From positions 1-16,694 of the forward strand of contig JBDSTZ010000639.1 of assembly GCA_039927975.1 (NCBI GenBank): a DNA stretch of 16,694 nt, given 5' to 3'. The notes under the pieces are model-generated. The model saw only the letters and a list, made by a program, of their open reading frames with translations, ran no database searches and was not told the origin of the DNA. Shown here piece after piece: positions 1-7,970 of the stretch. This stretch comes from JBDSTZ01 sp039927975. GTDB lineage: Bacteria > Pseudomonadota > Gammaproteobacteria > Burkholderiales > Burkholderiaceae_D. Both the position numbers and the translations under genes were made by a program. The first letter of the stretch is position 1. Every line of letters starts with the position of its first letter.

Positions 1-15
1 TAGGAGACGTAAACC

Positions 16-2301
16 ATGATTCCAAACTTCCAGCGCACCTGCCTCGGTGCGTCGATCGCGATGCTGGTCCTCAGCGCCTGCGGAGGCGGCGAAGGCGCCA
101 ACCCTTCCGCACAATCATCGGTCAAACTGCTCGCCACGGTGGCGACCAGCGGCTGTCCCGCCGTCACCTTGAACGGCACCGATGCGCAAACCCTGACCGG
201 CGCCTCCACGCCGCTCCAGATGGGCACCTACGGCACCCGACGGCCTGGCGCCCCGGTGCTGATCGACGGCAAGCACTCGCCGTCCAACTACCGCGCCGCG
301 CCGGTCCTGCCGGCCTGGCAGTTCGCCACCAGCGACCCCACCAACGGCGCGCTGACCTTCGAGTGCGACGTCGCGCCGAACGTCGGCTGGCATGCCTACA
401 AGCGCAACGGCAGTTCGCACCAGCAGGTGGTCGTCACCGGCGGCCGCAACGCCTTGCCGCAAAATATCTACACCGTCTTCAACGGCCAGCAACTGGTCGC
501 CGCGCTGCAAGACGCCGGCCTGGCGCCGAAGATCATCCGCGTGGTCGGTCATATCGACCTGCGCATGAGCGCCAACAACACGGTGTTCAAGGAGTACGAA
601 AGCTACAACGACCAGAAATACGGCGGTTCGATCAATATCCCCTCGAACACCACGCTGGTCGGCATCAATGACGGGCAAGGCCGTCCGGCACGCATCACCG
701 GCACCACGCTGCTGATCGGTGGCGAACTGGCGCTCGCGCCAAGCGGCGACTCCGAGGCGGACTTCAAGGCCTGGATCGCGGCCGGCAAGGACGGCGACCA
801 GTTCCCGACCTGGACCCGCAACGTCATCATCCGCAACCTGGCGCTCGACACGCCGTGGGACGTGAATCCGGAAGACTCCGGCAACGCCTACGCGGACGGC
901 GTGACGCTCTCGCGTTCGCAAAACATCTGGGTCGACCACATCACGCTCAGCGACGGCGACACGCCGGCCAAGCTCGCTTCCGACACGCGCCACGACGGCG
1001 CCCTCGACATTGTGCGCGGCTCCGATTACGTGACGCTGTCGAACAGCTACTTCACCAAGCACGGCAAGACCACCCTGGTCGGCAATGGCGACAGCGGCCG
1101 CGCCTGGAGCGACGCCGGCCGTCTGCACACGACCTTCACCGGCATGTGGTGGAACGGCACCGCCAGCCGCTTGCCGCTAATCCGCTTCGGCCAGCTGCAC
1201 ACCTTCAACAACCTGGTGCAGGGCGACACCAGCCCGAGCGACCCGGACATGAAGTTCGAAGGCGGCCTCGATGTGCGTTACCAGTCCGATGTGCTGTCGG
1301 AAAATAACTACTACCTGTTCACCAACCTCAAGCCGAAAGATGTGGGCGGCAAGGTCTCCGACGGCAATGGCGGCGTGAGCTACCGCGCGGTCGGCGAACT
1401 GTTCATCAACGACAAGGGCGACGACACCAAGCCATGGGTCGGTGGCGCCGTCGATATCTCGGCCGCGCTGTTGGCCGCCGCGGCCCAGCCGAACCTGAAC
1501 AACTGGACGCCGCCGTACAGCTACACGGCGATGCCGGCCGACCAGGCTTGCGTGTTCGTGAAAAACAACGCCGGCGCCGGACGCGTGAACAATCCAGCTA
1601 GCGGCGCGACCTGCACGACCGGCGGCGGCGCGCCGGTCACGCCGACCGATCCGGGCACCCCAACCGATCCAGGCACGCCGATCGACCCAGGCACCCCGCC
1701 TGCAACCACCGCGCCGGTTTGCACCGTATTGTTCAAATGCGATACCGGAGTGGGCGTAAAAGTGATGAACGCGGCGGTAACGGCGCCGGTGTCGAATTCT
1801 TACCTGAATGGCATCTACACCATCACGGGCGGCGGCAATATTTCAACCTCCAGCAGCTACAACCACTATTTCAAGTACATGCCGCTGACCGGCGACTTCG
1901 TCATGACGGCGAAGATGAACACGCAGGGCGGCAGCAGCACCGGCGCCCGTGCCGGTTTGCTGGCGACCGACTCGCTGTCGGGATCGGGCGTGTATGCCTG
2001 GACCGCGCGCTACGCCAACACCGGTGAGATCCGCCGCACCATCAACGGCGACAACAAGTCGGTGCTGCCTGGTTACACCACGACGACGTTGCCAGTGTGG
2101 GTGAAGATCGAGCGGCGCGGCAATGCGCTGTACTCGGCGGCCTCGCGCGACGGCTTCACCTGGACCGAAGCGACCAGCGTCAGCGTGTCGGCCACGGCCA
2201 CCACCCTGTACGTCGGCATGGCGGTGTCGTCGGGTAGCAACACCACCACCCAGTCGGCGACCTTCAGCAAGTTGTCGGTCGTGGGCGGCGGCCTGAACTA
2301 G
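16..2301 (+). CDS. Secreted pectate lyase lipoprotein (PL1) with C-terminal DUF1349/LamG-like domain
   Basis: Predicted to cleave de-esterified pectin by Ca2+-dependent beta-elimination outside the cell. Residues 1-22 form a lipoprotein signal with lipobox L-S-A-C (C22), so the mature protein is probably outer-membrane anchored. The PL1 right-handed beta-helix covers about 130-510. Family motifs are visible: WVDH (305-308), DGALD (327-331, Ca-binding aspartates), H349-x-K351, and R385-L-P-L-I-R390 with the catalytic arginine region, followed by a G-x-L-H-x-x-N-N stretch. A Pro/Asp/Gly/Thr linker (about 541-560) leads to a C-terminal beta-sandwich-like domain (about 576-761) resembling DUF1349/concanavalin-like domains, probably for carbohydrate binding. 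The start is fixed by AGGAG at 2-6, nine bases before the ATG. The promoter lies outside the window. The PL1 assignment is firm; the C-terminal domain name is less sure. Confidence 0.93.
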   Translation: MIPNFQRTCLGASIAMLVLSACGGGEGANPSAQSSVKLLATVATSGCPAVTLNGTDAQTLTGASTPLQMGTYGTRRPGAPVLIDGKHSPSNYRAAPVLPAWQFATSDPTNGALTFECDVAPNVGWHAYKRNGSSHQQVVVTGGRNALPQNIYTVFNGQQLVAALQDAGLAPKIIRVVGHIDLRMSANNTVFKEYESYNDQKYGGSINIPSNTTLVGINDGQGRPARITGTTLLIGGELALAPSGDSEADFKAWIAAGKDGDQFPTWTRNVIIRNLALDTPWDVNPEDSGNAYADGVTLSRSQNIWVDHITLSDGDTPAKLASDTRHDGALDIVRGSDYVTLSNSYFTKHGKTTLVGNGDSGRAWSDAGRLHTTFTGMWWNGTASRLPLIRFGQLHTFNNLVQGDTSPSDPDMKFEGGLDVRYQSDVLSENNYYLFTNLKPKDVGGKVSDGNGGVSYRAVGELFINDKGDDTKPWVGGAVDISAALLAAAAQPNLNNWTPPYSYTAMPADQACVFVKNNAGAGRVNNPASGATCTTGGGAPVTPTDPGTPTDPGTPIDPGTPPATTAPVCTVLFKCDTGVGVKVMNAAVTAPVSNSYLNGIYTITGGGNISTSSSYNHYFKYMPLTGDFVMTAKMNTQGGSSTGARAGLLATDSLSGSGVYAWTARYANTGEIRRTINGDNKSVLPGYTTTTLPVWVKIERRGNALYSAASRDGFTWTEATSVSVSATATTLYVGMAVSSGSNTTTQSATFSKLSVVGGGLN
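1642..1695 (+). repeat. Three tandem 18-bp units coding a P-T-D-P-G-T linker
   Basis: Three in-frame 18-bp units (1642-1659, 1660-1677, 1678-1695) encode PTDPGT, PTDPGT and PIDPGT. They form the flexible linker between the pectate lyase domain and the C-terminal domain. The units differ mostly at third codon positions, so this is an older duplication. Confidence 0.85.
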
Positions 2302-2317
2302 GCGGCGCAGGCGATGA

Positions 2318-2338
2318 CCGCCATGACCGGCATGGCGG
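2318..2338 (+). terminator. Possible weak terminator hairpin after the pectate lyase gene
   Basis: A perfect 8-bp inverted repeat, CCGCCATG / CATGGCGG, has a 5-nt loop and starts 16 nt after the stop codon. The following bases (CTCATTCTTCGCC) are pyrimidine-rich but contain no clean T-run, so intrinsic termination is uncertain. Confidence 0.4.
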
Positions 2339-2388
2339 CTCATTCTTCGCCGAGCAAGAAAAATTTTTAAAGTCCAAAAAAAGAAAAA

Positions 2389-2421
2389 GACGCGGCGCGC
2401 CCACCAATTGGGCGCCGCGTC
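2389..2421. other. Strong GC-rich hairpin in the leader of the PEP-CTERM gene
   Basis: GACGCGGCG pairs with CGCCGCGTC and an inner CCC with GGG, leaving a 2-nt bulge and a 7-nt loop. The hairpin lies 34 nt before the ATG at 2456. On the plus strand it is preceded by an A-rich run (2376-2388) and followed by CAAACC, so it is not a forward terminator. Read on the minus strand it is hairpin plus T-run, but no minus-strand gene ends here. It may be a 5' leader structure. Confidence 0.55.
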
Positions 2422-2455
2422 AAACCATACCGTACTTAATTCCTGGGAGAAAAAA

Positions 2456-3082
2456 ATGAAAATTAAATCGATTGCCGCGCTTTTGGCATTGTGTTCCGCA
2501 TTCTCGTCGGCGCACGCTGCCAATATTTCGTACACGGGGCAATTTGCCAACGATAACGATGTGGTGCTGATCAACTTTACCATCGACGCGCTGTCGACCA
2601 TCGGACTGCGTACCTGGTCGTATGCGGGTGGCGTCAACGCGGCCGGCACCACGATCGCGCGCGGCGGCTTCGATCCGATCATTGCGCTGTGGGATGCGAG
2701 CGGCGCATATATCGACGAACAGGATGATGCCCTGTGCCCCAAAGCGGCCAAAGACGCGGTCACCCAACAATGCTTGGATATCAATTTCAGCAAAAAGTTG
2801 GCTGCTGGGACTTATACCGTCTCCCTGACCCAATGGAACAATTTCTACGTCGACGAAAACCTGGCCGATGGGTTCTACTACAAGGTCTCGCAGGAAACGA
2901 ATTTCCGTAACGGCTTTGTCGATGATTACGGCAGCAAGCGCAATGGCTTGTGGGCGCTCGATATCCTCAACGTGAACGCGGTTGGCGCCGCAGCGGCGGT
3001 GCCGGAACCGGCCACGCTGGGATTGATGGGCCTGGCGATGGTCGGCATGGCCGGACTGCGCCGCCGTCGCAAGTCGGTGTGA
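2456..3082 (+). CDS. PEP-CTERM sorting domain protein, DVUA0089-like
   Basis: A 208-residue exported surface protein. Residues 1-21 are a Sec signal peptide ending H-A. The body, with FANDNDV, a RTWSYAGG-N-AAG stretch and GGFDPI-ALWD, resembles the DVUA0089 family of PEP-CTERM proteins. The C-terminus has the full sorting signal: V182-P-E-P185, a hydrophobic helix, then RRRRK. In this class an exosortase removes the tail and the protein is placed in the envelope or exopolysaccharide matrix. No exosortase gene is in the window, so it must act from elsewhere. Start choice: GGGAGA at 2445-2450 sits just before the ATG; an in-frame TTG at 2408 lies inside the leader hairpin and is rejected. Molecular function is unknown. 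Two cysteines (in ALCPK and QQCLD) could form a disulfide. Confidence 0.9.
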   Translation: MKIKSIAALLALCSAFSSAHAANISYTGQFANDNDVVLINFTIDALSTIGLRTWSYAGGVNAAGTTIARGGFDPIIALWDASGAYIDEQDDALCPKAAKDAVTQQCLDINFSKKLAAGTYTVSLTQWNNFYVDENLADGFYYKVSQETNFRNGFVDDYGSKRNGLWALDILNVNAVGAAAAVPEPATLGLMGLAMVGMAGLRRRRKSV

Positions 3083-3123
3083 TGTTGCAATAGCGCGACA
3101 CGCCGCACTGGCGTCGCCAACGG

Positions 3124-3154
3124 GGCCTGCAACGTTCAGTTTGCAGGCCTTTTT
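3124..3154 (+). terminator. Rho-independent terminator of the PEP-CTERM gene
   Basis: GGCCTGCAA (3124-3132) and TTGCAGGCC (3141-3149) form a perfect 9-bp stem with an 8-nt loop, followed directly by TTTTT. It lies about 40 nt after the stop codon. Confidence 0.92.
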
Positions 3155-3227
3155 CGTTTCCCAATTCCTCATCGCGCGGCAACGGGGCCACGACGCACAC
3201 GCGGTCCGATCGCCCCTCCATCGGTAA

Positions 3228-3236
3228 TGCTATATT
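3228..3236 (+). promoter_or_regulatory. Candidate extended -10 promoter for the GH28 gene
   Basis: TG-C-TATATT matches an extended -10 element about 105 nt before the GH28 ATG. No good -35 is seen at normal spacing. It lies just past the upstream terminator, as expected for an independent transcription unit. Confidence 0.35.
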
Positions 3237-3284
3237 TTCAAAGGCCGCTGAGGAAAGTGCCGCGCCAATCGTCCTAGTATTGGT

Positions 3285-3298
3285 CGGGGATCTCCCCG
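3285..3298. promoter_or_regulatory. Palindrome CGGGGA-TC-TCCCCG, possible operator or leader hairpin
   Basis: A perfect 6-2-6 inverted repeat sits between the candidate promoter and the GH28 start, about 43 nt before the ATG. Position fits a repressor operator for pectin control or a leader hairpin. The 2-nt spacer makes a DNA-binding site more likely than an RNA loop. The regulator is unknown. Confidence 0.3.
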
Positions 3299-3341
3299 GG
3301 TTACATCCATCAACTCATCTACGGAAGCGATTCAGTCCACC

Positions 3342-4637
3342 ATGTCGAAACCGCAATCTCCCGGCCGCCGCATGGCGCTGTCGTTCATCCCGATCCCATT
3401 CCTGGCCAGCGCTGGCTGTGCATCGTTGCCAGGCCCTAAGCGCGCCGCGATCACCGAGTTCGGCGCCAAGGCCGACGACGCCACCGTCAATACCAAGTCC
3501 ATCCAGGCGGCGATTGATTCGCTGGCCGGCAGCGGCGGCGGCACCGTCGTCATTCCGCAGGGCGTGTTCGTCAGCGGCGCGCTGTTCCTCAAACCCGGCG
3601 TCAACCTGCATCTCGATCAGGGCGCGGTGCTCAAGTGTTCGACCGATATGGCCAATTTCCCGCGCCGGCGCACGCGCATCGAAGGCCACTTCGAAGAAAA
3701 CTTTACTCCCGCGCTGATCAACGCGAACGGTTGCGACGGCTTGCGCATCAGCGGGCAGGGCACCTTGGACGGCGCCGGCCGGCCGATCTGGGACGAGTTC
3801 TGGAAGCTGCGCAATGCCGCGCCCGATCCACGCAACTTTCCCAATCTGGGCCTCGCGCGGGCGCGCCTGGCGCTGATCGAGCGGTCGCGCGGCGTGACGG
3901 TCGAGGGCATCACCTTCAAGGATTCGCAATTCTGGAATTTGCACCTGTACCGTTGCCAGGACGTCGTGGTGCGCAACGCGCGCTTCCAGGTGCCGGACGA
4001 TTACAAGCAGGCGCCCAGCACCGACGGCATCGACCTCGACAGCTGCCAGAAGGTGACGATCGACGGCTGCTACTTCTCGGTGACCGACGATTGCATCGCG
4101 GCCAAGGGATCCAAGGGGCCGTTTGCGCTCGACGACAAGGATAGCCCGCCGGTCGAGCACATCCGCGTGAGCAACTGCGTCTTCAAGCGCGGCTACGGCA
4201 TCATGACGCTGGGTAGCGAAGCGACCCTGGTGCGCGATGTGATCGTCGAAAACTGCACCGTGTCGGGTGTGAGCAATGTGGCGGTCCTCAAGCTTCGCCC
4301 CGACACCCCGCAGCATTACGAGGACATCCATTTCCGCAACCTGACGCTCGATTCCGAACGCGGCACGATCGCGCTGATCCAGCCCTGGTCGCAATACGTG
4401 GACCTCAAGGGGGCGGCGCCGCCGAAATCGGTGGTGCGCAACATCAGCTTCACCGGTATCAAGGGGCGCTTCGGCGCCTTCGGCAAGGTCCGACCGAACG
4501 CCGGCCAGACCACGATCAGCGATATCCGCTTCAAGGACATCGACGTCACGCTGGCCACGGCGGCGCTCGAGGTATCGGGCGCGGGCGGCGTCGTGTTCGA
4601 CAACGTCGTCGTCAACGGCAAGCCCGTGAAGGGCTGA
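3342..4637 (+). CDS. Glycoside hydrolase family 28 (polygalacturonase-type)
   Basis: A 431-residue predicted exported enzyme hydrolysing galacturonan or rhamnogalacturonan, a natural partner of the upstream pectate lyase. The N-terminus has R9-R10 followed by a hydrophobic stretch ending S-A-G-C, so a Tat-like or lipoprotein-like signal is possible. The fold begins with the pectate-lyase-like FGAKADD...IQAAID...GGGTVVIP pattern. GH28 motifs are S-T-D-G-I-D (226-231, replacing NTD), D249-D250-C (the DD pair), G284-Y285-G286 where most members have G-H-G, and K317-L-R319 near the usual R-I-K. The acid/base aspartates are kept but the histidine is tyrosine, so substrate or rate may differ. The start has only a weak GGAAG at 3323-3327; an internal ATG at residue 11 is possible but would lose the RR. 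The stop lies 15 bp from the converging GGDEF/EAL gene. Confidence 0.88.
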   Translation: MSKPQSPGRRMALSFIPIPFLASAGCASLPGPKRAAITEFGAKADDATVNTKSIQAAIDSLAGSGGGTVVIPQGVFVSGALFLKPGVNLHLDQGAVLKCSTDMANFPRRRTRIEGHFEENFTPALINANGCDGLRISGQGTLDGAGRPIWDEFWKLRNAAPDPRNFPNLGLARARLALIERSRGVTVEGITFKDSQFWNLHLYRCQDVVVRNARFQVPDDYKQAPSTDGIDLDSCQKVTIDGCYFSVTDDCIAAKGSKGPFALDDKDSPPVEHIRVSNCVFKRGYGIMTLGSEATLVRDVIVENCTVSGVSNVAVLKLRPDTPQHYEDIHFRNLTLDSERGTIALIQPWSQYVDLKGAAPPKSVVRNISFTGIKGRFGAFGKVRPNAGQTTISDIRFKDIDVTLATAALEVSGAGGVVFDNVVVNGKPVKG

Positions 4638-4652
4638 GCGGCTCCGCGCCGG

Positions 4653-7600
4653 TCACACCATCAGGTTCGCTTCCAGGCGCGGCGCCTCGCCATCGCGCGC
4701 CATGTCGGCGATGACGTGCGCCGAGAGCCAGCGCTCGAACTGCCCGGCCGGCATGGGCCGGGCGAAGTAGAAGCCCTGGAACTGGTCGCAGGCCATCGGC
4801 TGCAGCACACCCACATCGGCGGCATGCTCCACGCCTTCGGCCACCACTTCCAGGCCGAGCGCGTGCCCGAGCCCGATGATCGCCCGGGTCACCGCCAGGT
4901 TCTGCGGCGCGACGTGGATGTTCTGAATGAAGGACATGTCGATCTTGAGCTTGTCGATCGGGAAGCGGTACAGATAATTGAGGCTCGAATAGCCGGTGCC
5001 GAAATCGTCGATCGACAGCGAGTAGCCGAGCGCCTTGATCTCATTGAGGATGCTGATCGTCGACGGCACATTGTCCATCAGGATGGATTCGGTCAGTTCG
5101 AGTTCGATGACGCCGGGGCGGATCGCGAACTCGGTCAATACGCCGGCCAGCGTTTGCAGCAGGCTGGCGTCGCGCAGCTGCAGCGCGGACAGGTTGATCG
5201 ACACCGGAATTTCACCCAGGCCGGCGTCGCGCCACTGCGCGTGCTGGCGGCAGGCCTCGCGGATCACCCAGGCGCCGATCGGCACGATCAGGCCCGATTC
5301 CTCGGCCAGCGGAATGAAGCTGGCCGGCGAGATCATGCCCTCGCTCGCATGACGCCAGCGGATCAGGCTCTCGACCCCGGCCACGCGGCGGCCGTCGGCG
5401 CCGATGCGCGGCTGGTAGAACAGCACCAGTTCATCGCGGGCGATGGCGTGGCGCAAATCGCTTTCCAGGTGCAGGTGCTGCATCACGCGCTCATTCAGCT
5501 CCGGTGTGAAGAATTGCACGTTGTTGCGGCCCATTTTCTTGGCCTGGTACATGGCCGTGTCGGCATGGCGCATCAGATTGTCGATATCGTCGCCGTCGTC
5601 CGGCGAAAGGGCGATGCCGATGCTGCTGGAAATATACAGTTCAACGCCATCGATGTCGTGCGGCGCGCGCAGCGCCGGCATCAGGCGCTGCTCGACGAAC
5701 TTGCCGACCTTCTCGGCGCTGGTCACTTCGGCGAGGATGATGACGAATTCGTCGCCGCCCAGGCGGCTGACGGTGTCGCCTTCGCGCAGGATGCTTGCCA
5801 GGCGCTGCGACACTGAACACAGCAAGGCGTCGCCGACATGGTGGCCGAGCGAATCGTTGATGTTCTTGAAGCGGTCGAGGTCGACGAACATCACCGCCAC
5901 CTTCTTGCCGGTGCGCCGCGCCTGCTGGATCGACACCTTGAGCCGCTCGGCGCAGACAAAGCGGTTCGGCAAGCCGGTCAGGGCGTCGTGGTGGGCGAGG
6001 AACTGGATCTGTTTTTCGCTGGCCTTGCGTTCGCTGATGTCGAGCGAACTGGCGATATAGTTGGTGATCTCGCCGCCCGGCGCGCGCACCGCGTTCATGA
6101 CCAGCCAGACGGGATACGGTTCGCTTTCCTTGCGGTTGATCCACAGCTCGCCCTGCCACGATCCCTTCGACGCGGCGCTGTGGCGCAGGGTTTCGAACAG
6201 CTCGTCGTTGTTGCGCTCCGATAGCAGGCTGCGCGGATCGGTGCCTTCGAGTTCGTGCCGCGCGTAGGAGGTGCTGCGGCAGAACGCCGCGTTTGCAGTC
6301 AGTATCTTGCCGTACGAATCCATCACGACGATGCCTTCGGACGAAGCTTCGAACACCTTGGCCCACAGTTCGAGCGTCTTTTCGAGGCGCTTCATTTTGG
6401 CGATCGGCGTGAAGGTGGTCAGCACCGCCGGCACGCCCTGGTAGACGACCTGGCGCGCCGACACCAGCGCCCATACCGGCCGCTCGCCGCCGGTCCAGCT
6501 CACTTCAAACTGGTCGACCACGCCAAGGTCGCTCAGTTGCTGGAAGAACTTCGACTTGAAGGCCGGCGCCATCCCAGTCGCCCACGGATCGCTTTCCTTG
6601 CCATTCAACCAGCCGAGCGCGGCGTGGTTGGCGTGCAGCACGCGGTGGTCCGGTATCGACGTCACCATCAGCGGAATCGGGATCGCCTGCAACAGTTCAC
6701 GCTGCGCTTCGGCCGCGCTGGCCTGGGCGATCAACTGCTGCTGTTCGATACGATGCGCGTCGAGCTGGGCGAGCATGTCGTTGAAGCCGCCGACAAGTCG
6801 GCCGATCTCGTCTTCGCTGCGCCAGCTGGCGCGCAAGCTGTAGTCACCCGACAGGCGCACCTTGTCGGCCACGCCGGCCAGATCCTTGATCGGCAGGGCG
6901 ATCTGGCGCGCCACGAAATAGACCAGGCAGAGGATGGAGACGAGGATCAGCAGGGCGATGCCGAGATGCAGCCACATGCGCATGTAGAACTCGGCGACGC
7001 GCAGGCGCACCATGCCGTCGAGCGCCTGCTGGCTGTCGGACCAGGCCGCCCGCAGCGCGAGCACGGCGCTGCGATCGATGGCGGCGAAATCGGCGCCCTG
7101 GGCATCGCTGCCGCCCAGGCCCGCCAACTGCCGCCCGGCGGCGCGGAAATCGTCGACCCGTTTGCGCAGCTCGGCCTGCGAGCGGCTCAAGCGTGCCTGC
7201 AGGGCAGGGCTGCTGGCCTGGCAGGCCTCGGCATAGTCGCTGGCAATGCCCTTGACGGTGGTGTCGAGACGGCCTTCAAGAATCAGGAAGCGGGTCTGGG
7301 CCAACTGGCGTTCGCGGTCCGACATGCCGGCCATCTGGCTGACCAGCTGCTTGCTGCTGTCGAGGATGTCGAACAGCTCGGGAAAGCGCAACACCACCAG
7401 CGACATGGTGTAATAGGTGTCGAGGTCGGGATCGAGGATCAGGTTCGACTGGTTGCCGATGCGGGTGAGCAGTTCGCGTCCGCGCGTCATGGCCGCCTGC
7501 GCGTCGGGCTTGCCGGTGCCGCGCAAGGCCAGCGCGAAGTCGGCGCTCAGCTTGTCGCTGCCCATGTTCTCACCGAAGGACGTCTCGGCTTGCTCGATGC

Positions 7601-7844
7601 CGTATGCGGCGTCGATCCGGGTGCGCACGCCGGGCGCGGGCGTAAGCGAGAACAGCGCTTCGCGCACTTCGACGATATAGGCGTTGCCGAGCTTTTCCTT
7701 TTCGGAGAAATTGATGGCGATGAATTTCTCGTGAATCAGGATGCCCGAGATGAAAATGACCGCCGAGAGGTCGAGACAATAGATGAGGGCGAGCTTTCTG
7801 CCGACACTCAGGCTGCCAATCAAGCGCGCGATTCGTTTGAACAT
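4653..7844 (-). CDS. Membrane HAMP-PAS-PAS-GGDEF-EAL c-di-GMP signalling protein
   Basis: A 1063-residue bifunctional-type regulator of cyclic di-GMP at the inner membrane. Order: TM1 about 18-37, periplasmic sensor about 40-288, TM2 about 290-315, HAMP about 316-370, PAS about 380-480, PAS about 494-620 ending in a PAC SLDISERK stretch, GGDEF about 621-783, EAL about 800-1050. The cyclase site is intact (RLGGDEF, 696-700) with an inhibitory I-site R687-E-G-D690. The phosphodiesterase signature reads E825-S-L-I-R-W instead of EALxRW, but the metal glutamate, ELTES, DDFGTGYSSL, KLKID, AEGVE and a QGF-like stretch are kept, so both activities are possible. The start at 7844 is chosen because CTGGAG lies about 9 nt upstream and a sigma-54 promoter lies just before it. 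An in-frame start at 7961 would fall upstream of that promoter. Confidence 0.93.
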   Translation of the reverse strand: MFKRIARLIGSLSVGRKLALIYCLDLSAVIFISGILIHEKFIAINFSEKEKLGNAYIVEVREALFSLTPAPGVRTRIDAAYGIEQAETSFGENMGSDKLSADFALALRGTGKPDAQAAMTRGRELLTRIGNQSNLILDPDLDTYYTMSLVVLRFPELFDILDSSKQLVSQMAGMSDRERQLAQTRFLILEGRLDTTVKGIASDYAEACQASSPALQARLSRSQAELRKRVDDFRAAGRQLAGLGGSDAQGADFAAIDRSAVLALRAAWSDSQQALDGMVRLRVAEFYMRMWLHLGIALLILVSILCLVYFVARQIALPIKDLAGVADKVRLSGDYSLRASWRSEDEIGRLVGGFNDMLAQLDAHRIEQQQLIAQASAAEAQRELLQAIPIPLMVTSIPDHRVLHANHAALGWLNGKESDPWATGMAPAFKSKFFQQLSDLGVVDQFEVSWTGGERPVWALVSARQVVYQGVPAVLTTFTPIAKMKRLEKTLELWAKVFEASSEGIVVMDSYGKILTANAAFCRSTSYARHELEGTDPRSLLSERNNDELFETLRHSAASKGSWQGELWINRKESEPYPVWLVMNAVRAPGGEITNYIASSLDISERKASEKQIQFLAHHDALTGLPNRFVCAERLKVSIQQARRTGKKVAVMFVDLDRFKNINDSLGHHVGDALLCSVSQRLASILREGDTVSRLGGDEFVIILAEVTSAEKVGKFVEQRLMPALRAPHDIDGVELYISSSIGIALSPDDGDDIDNLMRHADTAMYQAKKMGRNNVQFFTPELNERVMQHLHLESDLRHAIARDELVLFYQPRIGADGRRVAGVESLIRWRHASEGMISPASFIPLAEESGLIVPIGAWVIREACRQHAQWRDAGLGEIPVSINLSALQLRDASLLQTLAGVLTEFAIRPGVIELELTESILMDNVPSTISILNEIKALGYSLSIDDFGTGYSSLNYLYRFPIDKLKIDMSFIQNIHVAPQNLAVTRAIIGLGHALGLEVVAEGVEHAADVGVLQPMACDQFQGFYFARPMPAGQFERWLSAHVIADMARDGEAPRLEANLMV

Positions 7845-7877
7845 GGGTTTGCTCCAGAACTTTCTATATTTCTGATC

Positions 7878-7893
7878 AGCAATAAGCGTGCCA
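7878..7893 (-). promoter_or_regulatory. Sigma-54 (RpoN) -24/-12 promoter
   Basis: On the minus strand the sequence is TGGCACG-CTTA-TTGCT, a full match to the RpoN consensus TGGCACG-N4-TTGCW with exactly 10 nt between the GG and GC pairs. The predicted transcription start is near 7867, giving a leader of about 23 nt that contains the GGAG ribosome site before the ATG at 7844. A perfect 6-2-6 inverted repeat, TGCCAC-TT-GTGGCA (7889-7902), overlaps the -24 end and could be a competing binding site or coincidence. Confidence 0.85.
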
Positions 7894-7953
7894 CTTGTGG
7901 CAAGTTGCGCTACCCATGGTGAATAGCGCCGCGCTGGATGGCGCTTTGGCTTT

Positions 7954-7970
7954 TGCACCATTATGGTGCG
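7954..7970. promoter_or_regulatory. NtrC-type enhancer site (TGCACC-N5-GGTGCG)
   Basis: TGCACC-ATTAT-GGTGCG matches the enterobacterial NtrC consensus TGCACC-N5-GGTGCA at all but the last base. Its centre (7962) is about 95 bp upstream of the start predicted from the sigma-54 promoter, a normal enhancer distance. A degenerate second copy, CGCACC-GTGAC-GGGCC on the minus strand (7974-7989), lies about 19 bp further out. NtrC is the best guess; another sigma-54 activator is possible. Confidence 0.6.

Noticed and set aside
115..1128. Long minus-strand frame opposite the pectate lyase gene
   Set aside because: Antisense shadow; the plus-strand frame has intact PL1 motifs.
2337..2350. Sigma-54-like match before the PEP-CTERM gene as a called promoter
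   Set aside because: Only the GG-N10-GC core and a few flanking bases fit (three mismatches at conserved positions), so it is mentioned in a finding but not listed as a feature.
4716..7922. Two long plus-strand open frames opposite the GGDEF/EAL gene
   Set aside because: The product is rich in A, R, H, D and Q with no domain pattern, as expected of antisense shadows of a high-GC gene.
7845..7961. N-terminal extension of the GGDEF/EAL protein to an upstream start at 7961
   Set aside because: It would run through the sigma-54 promoter and its enhancer site, lacks a membrane-protein-like sequence, and the ATG at 7844 has a good ribosome site.
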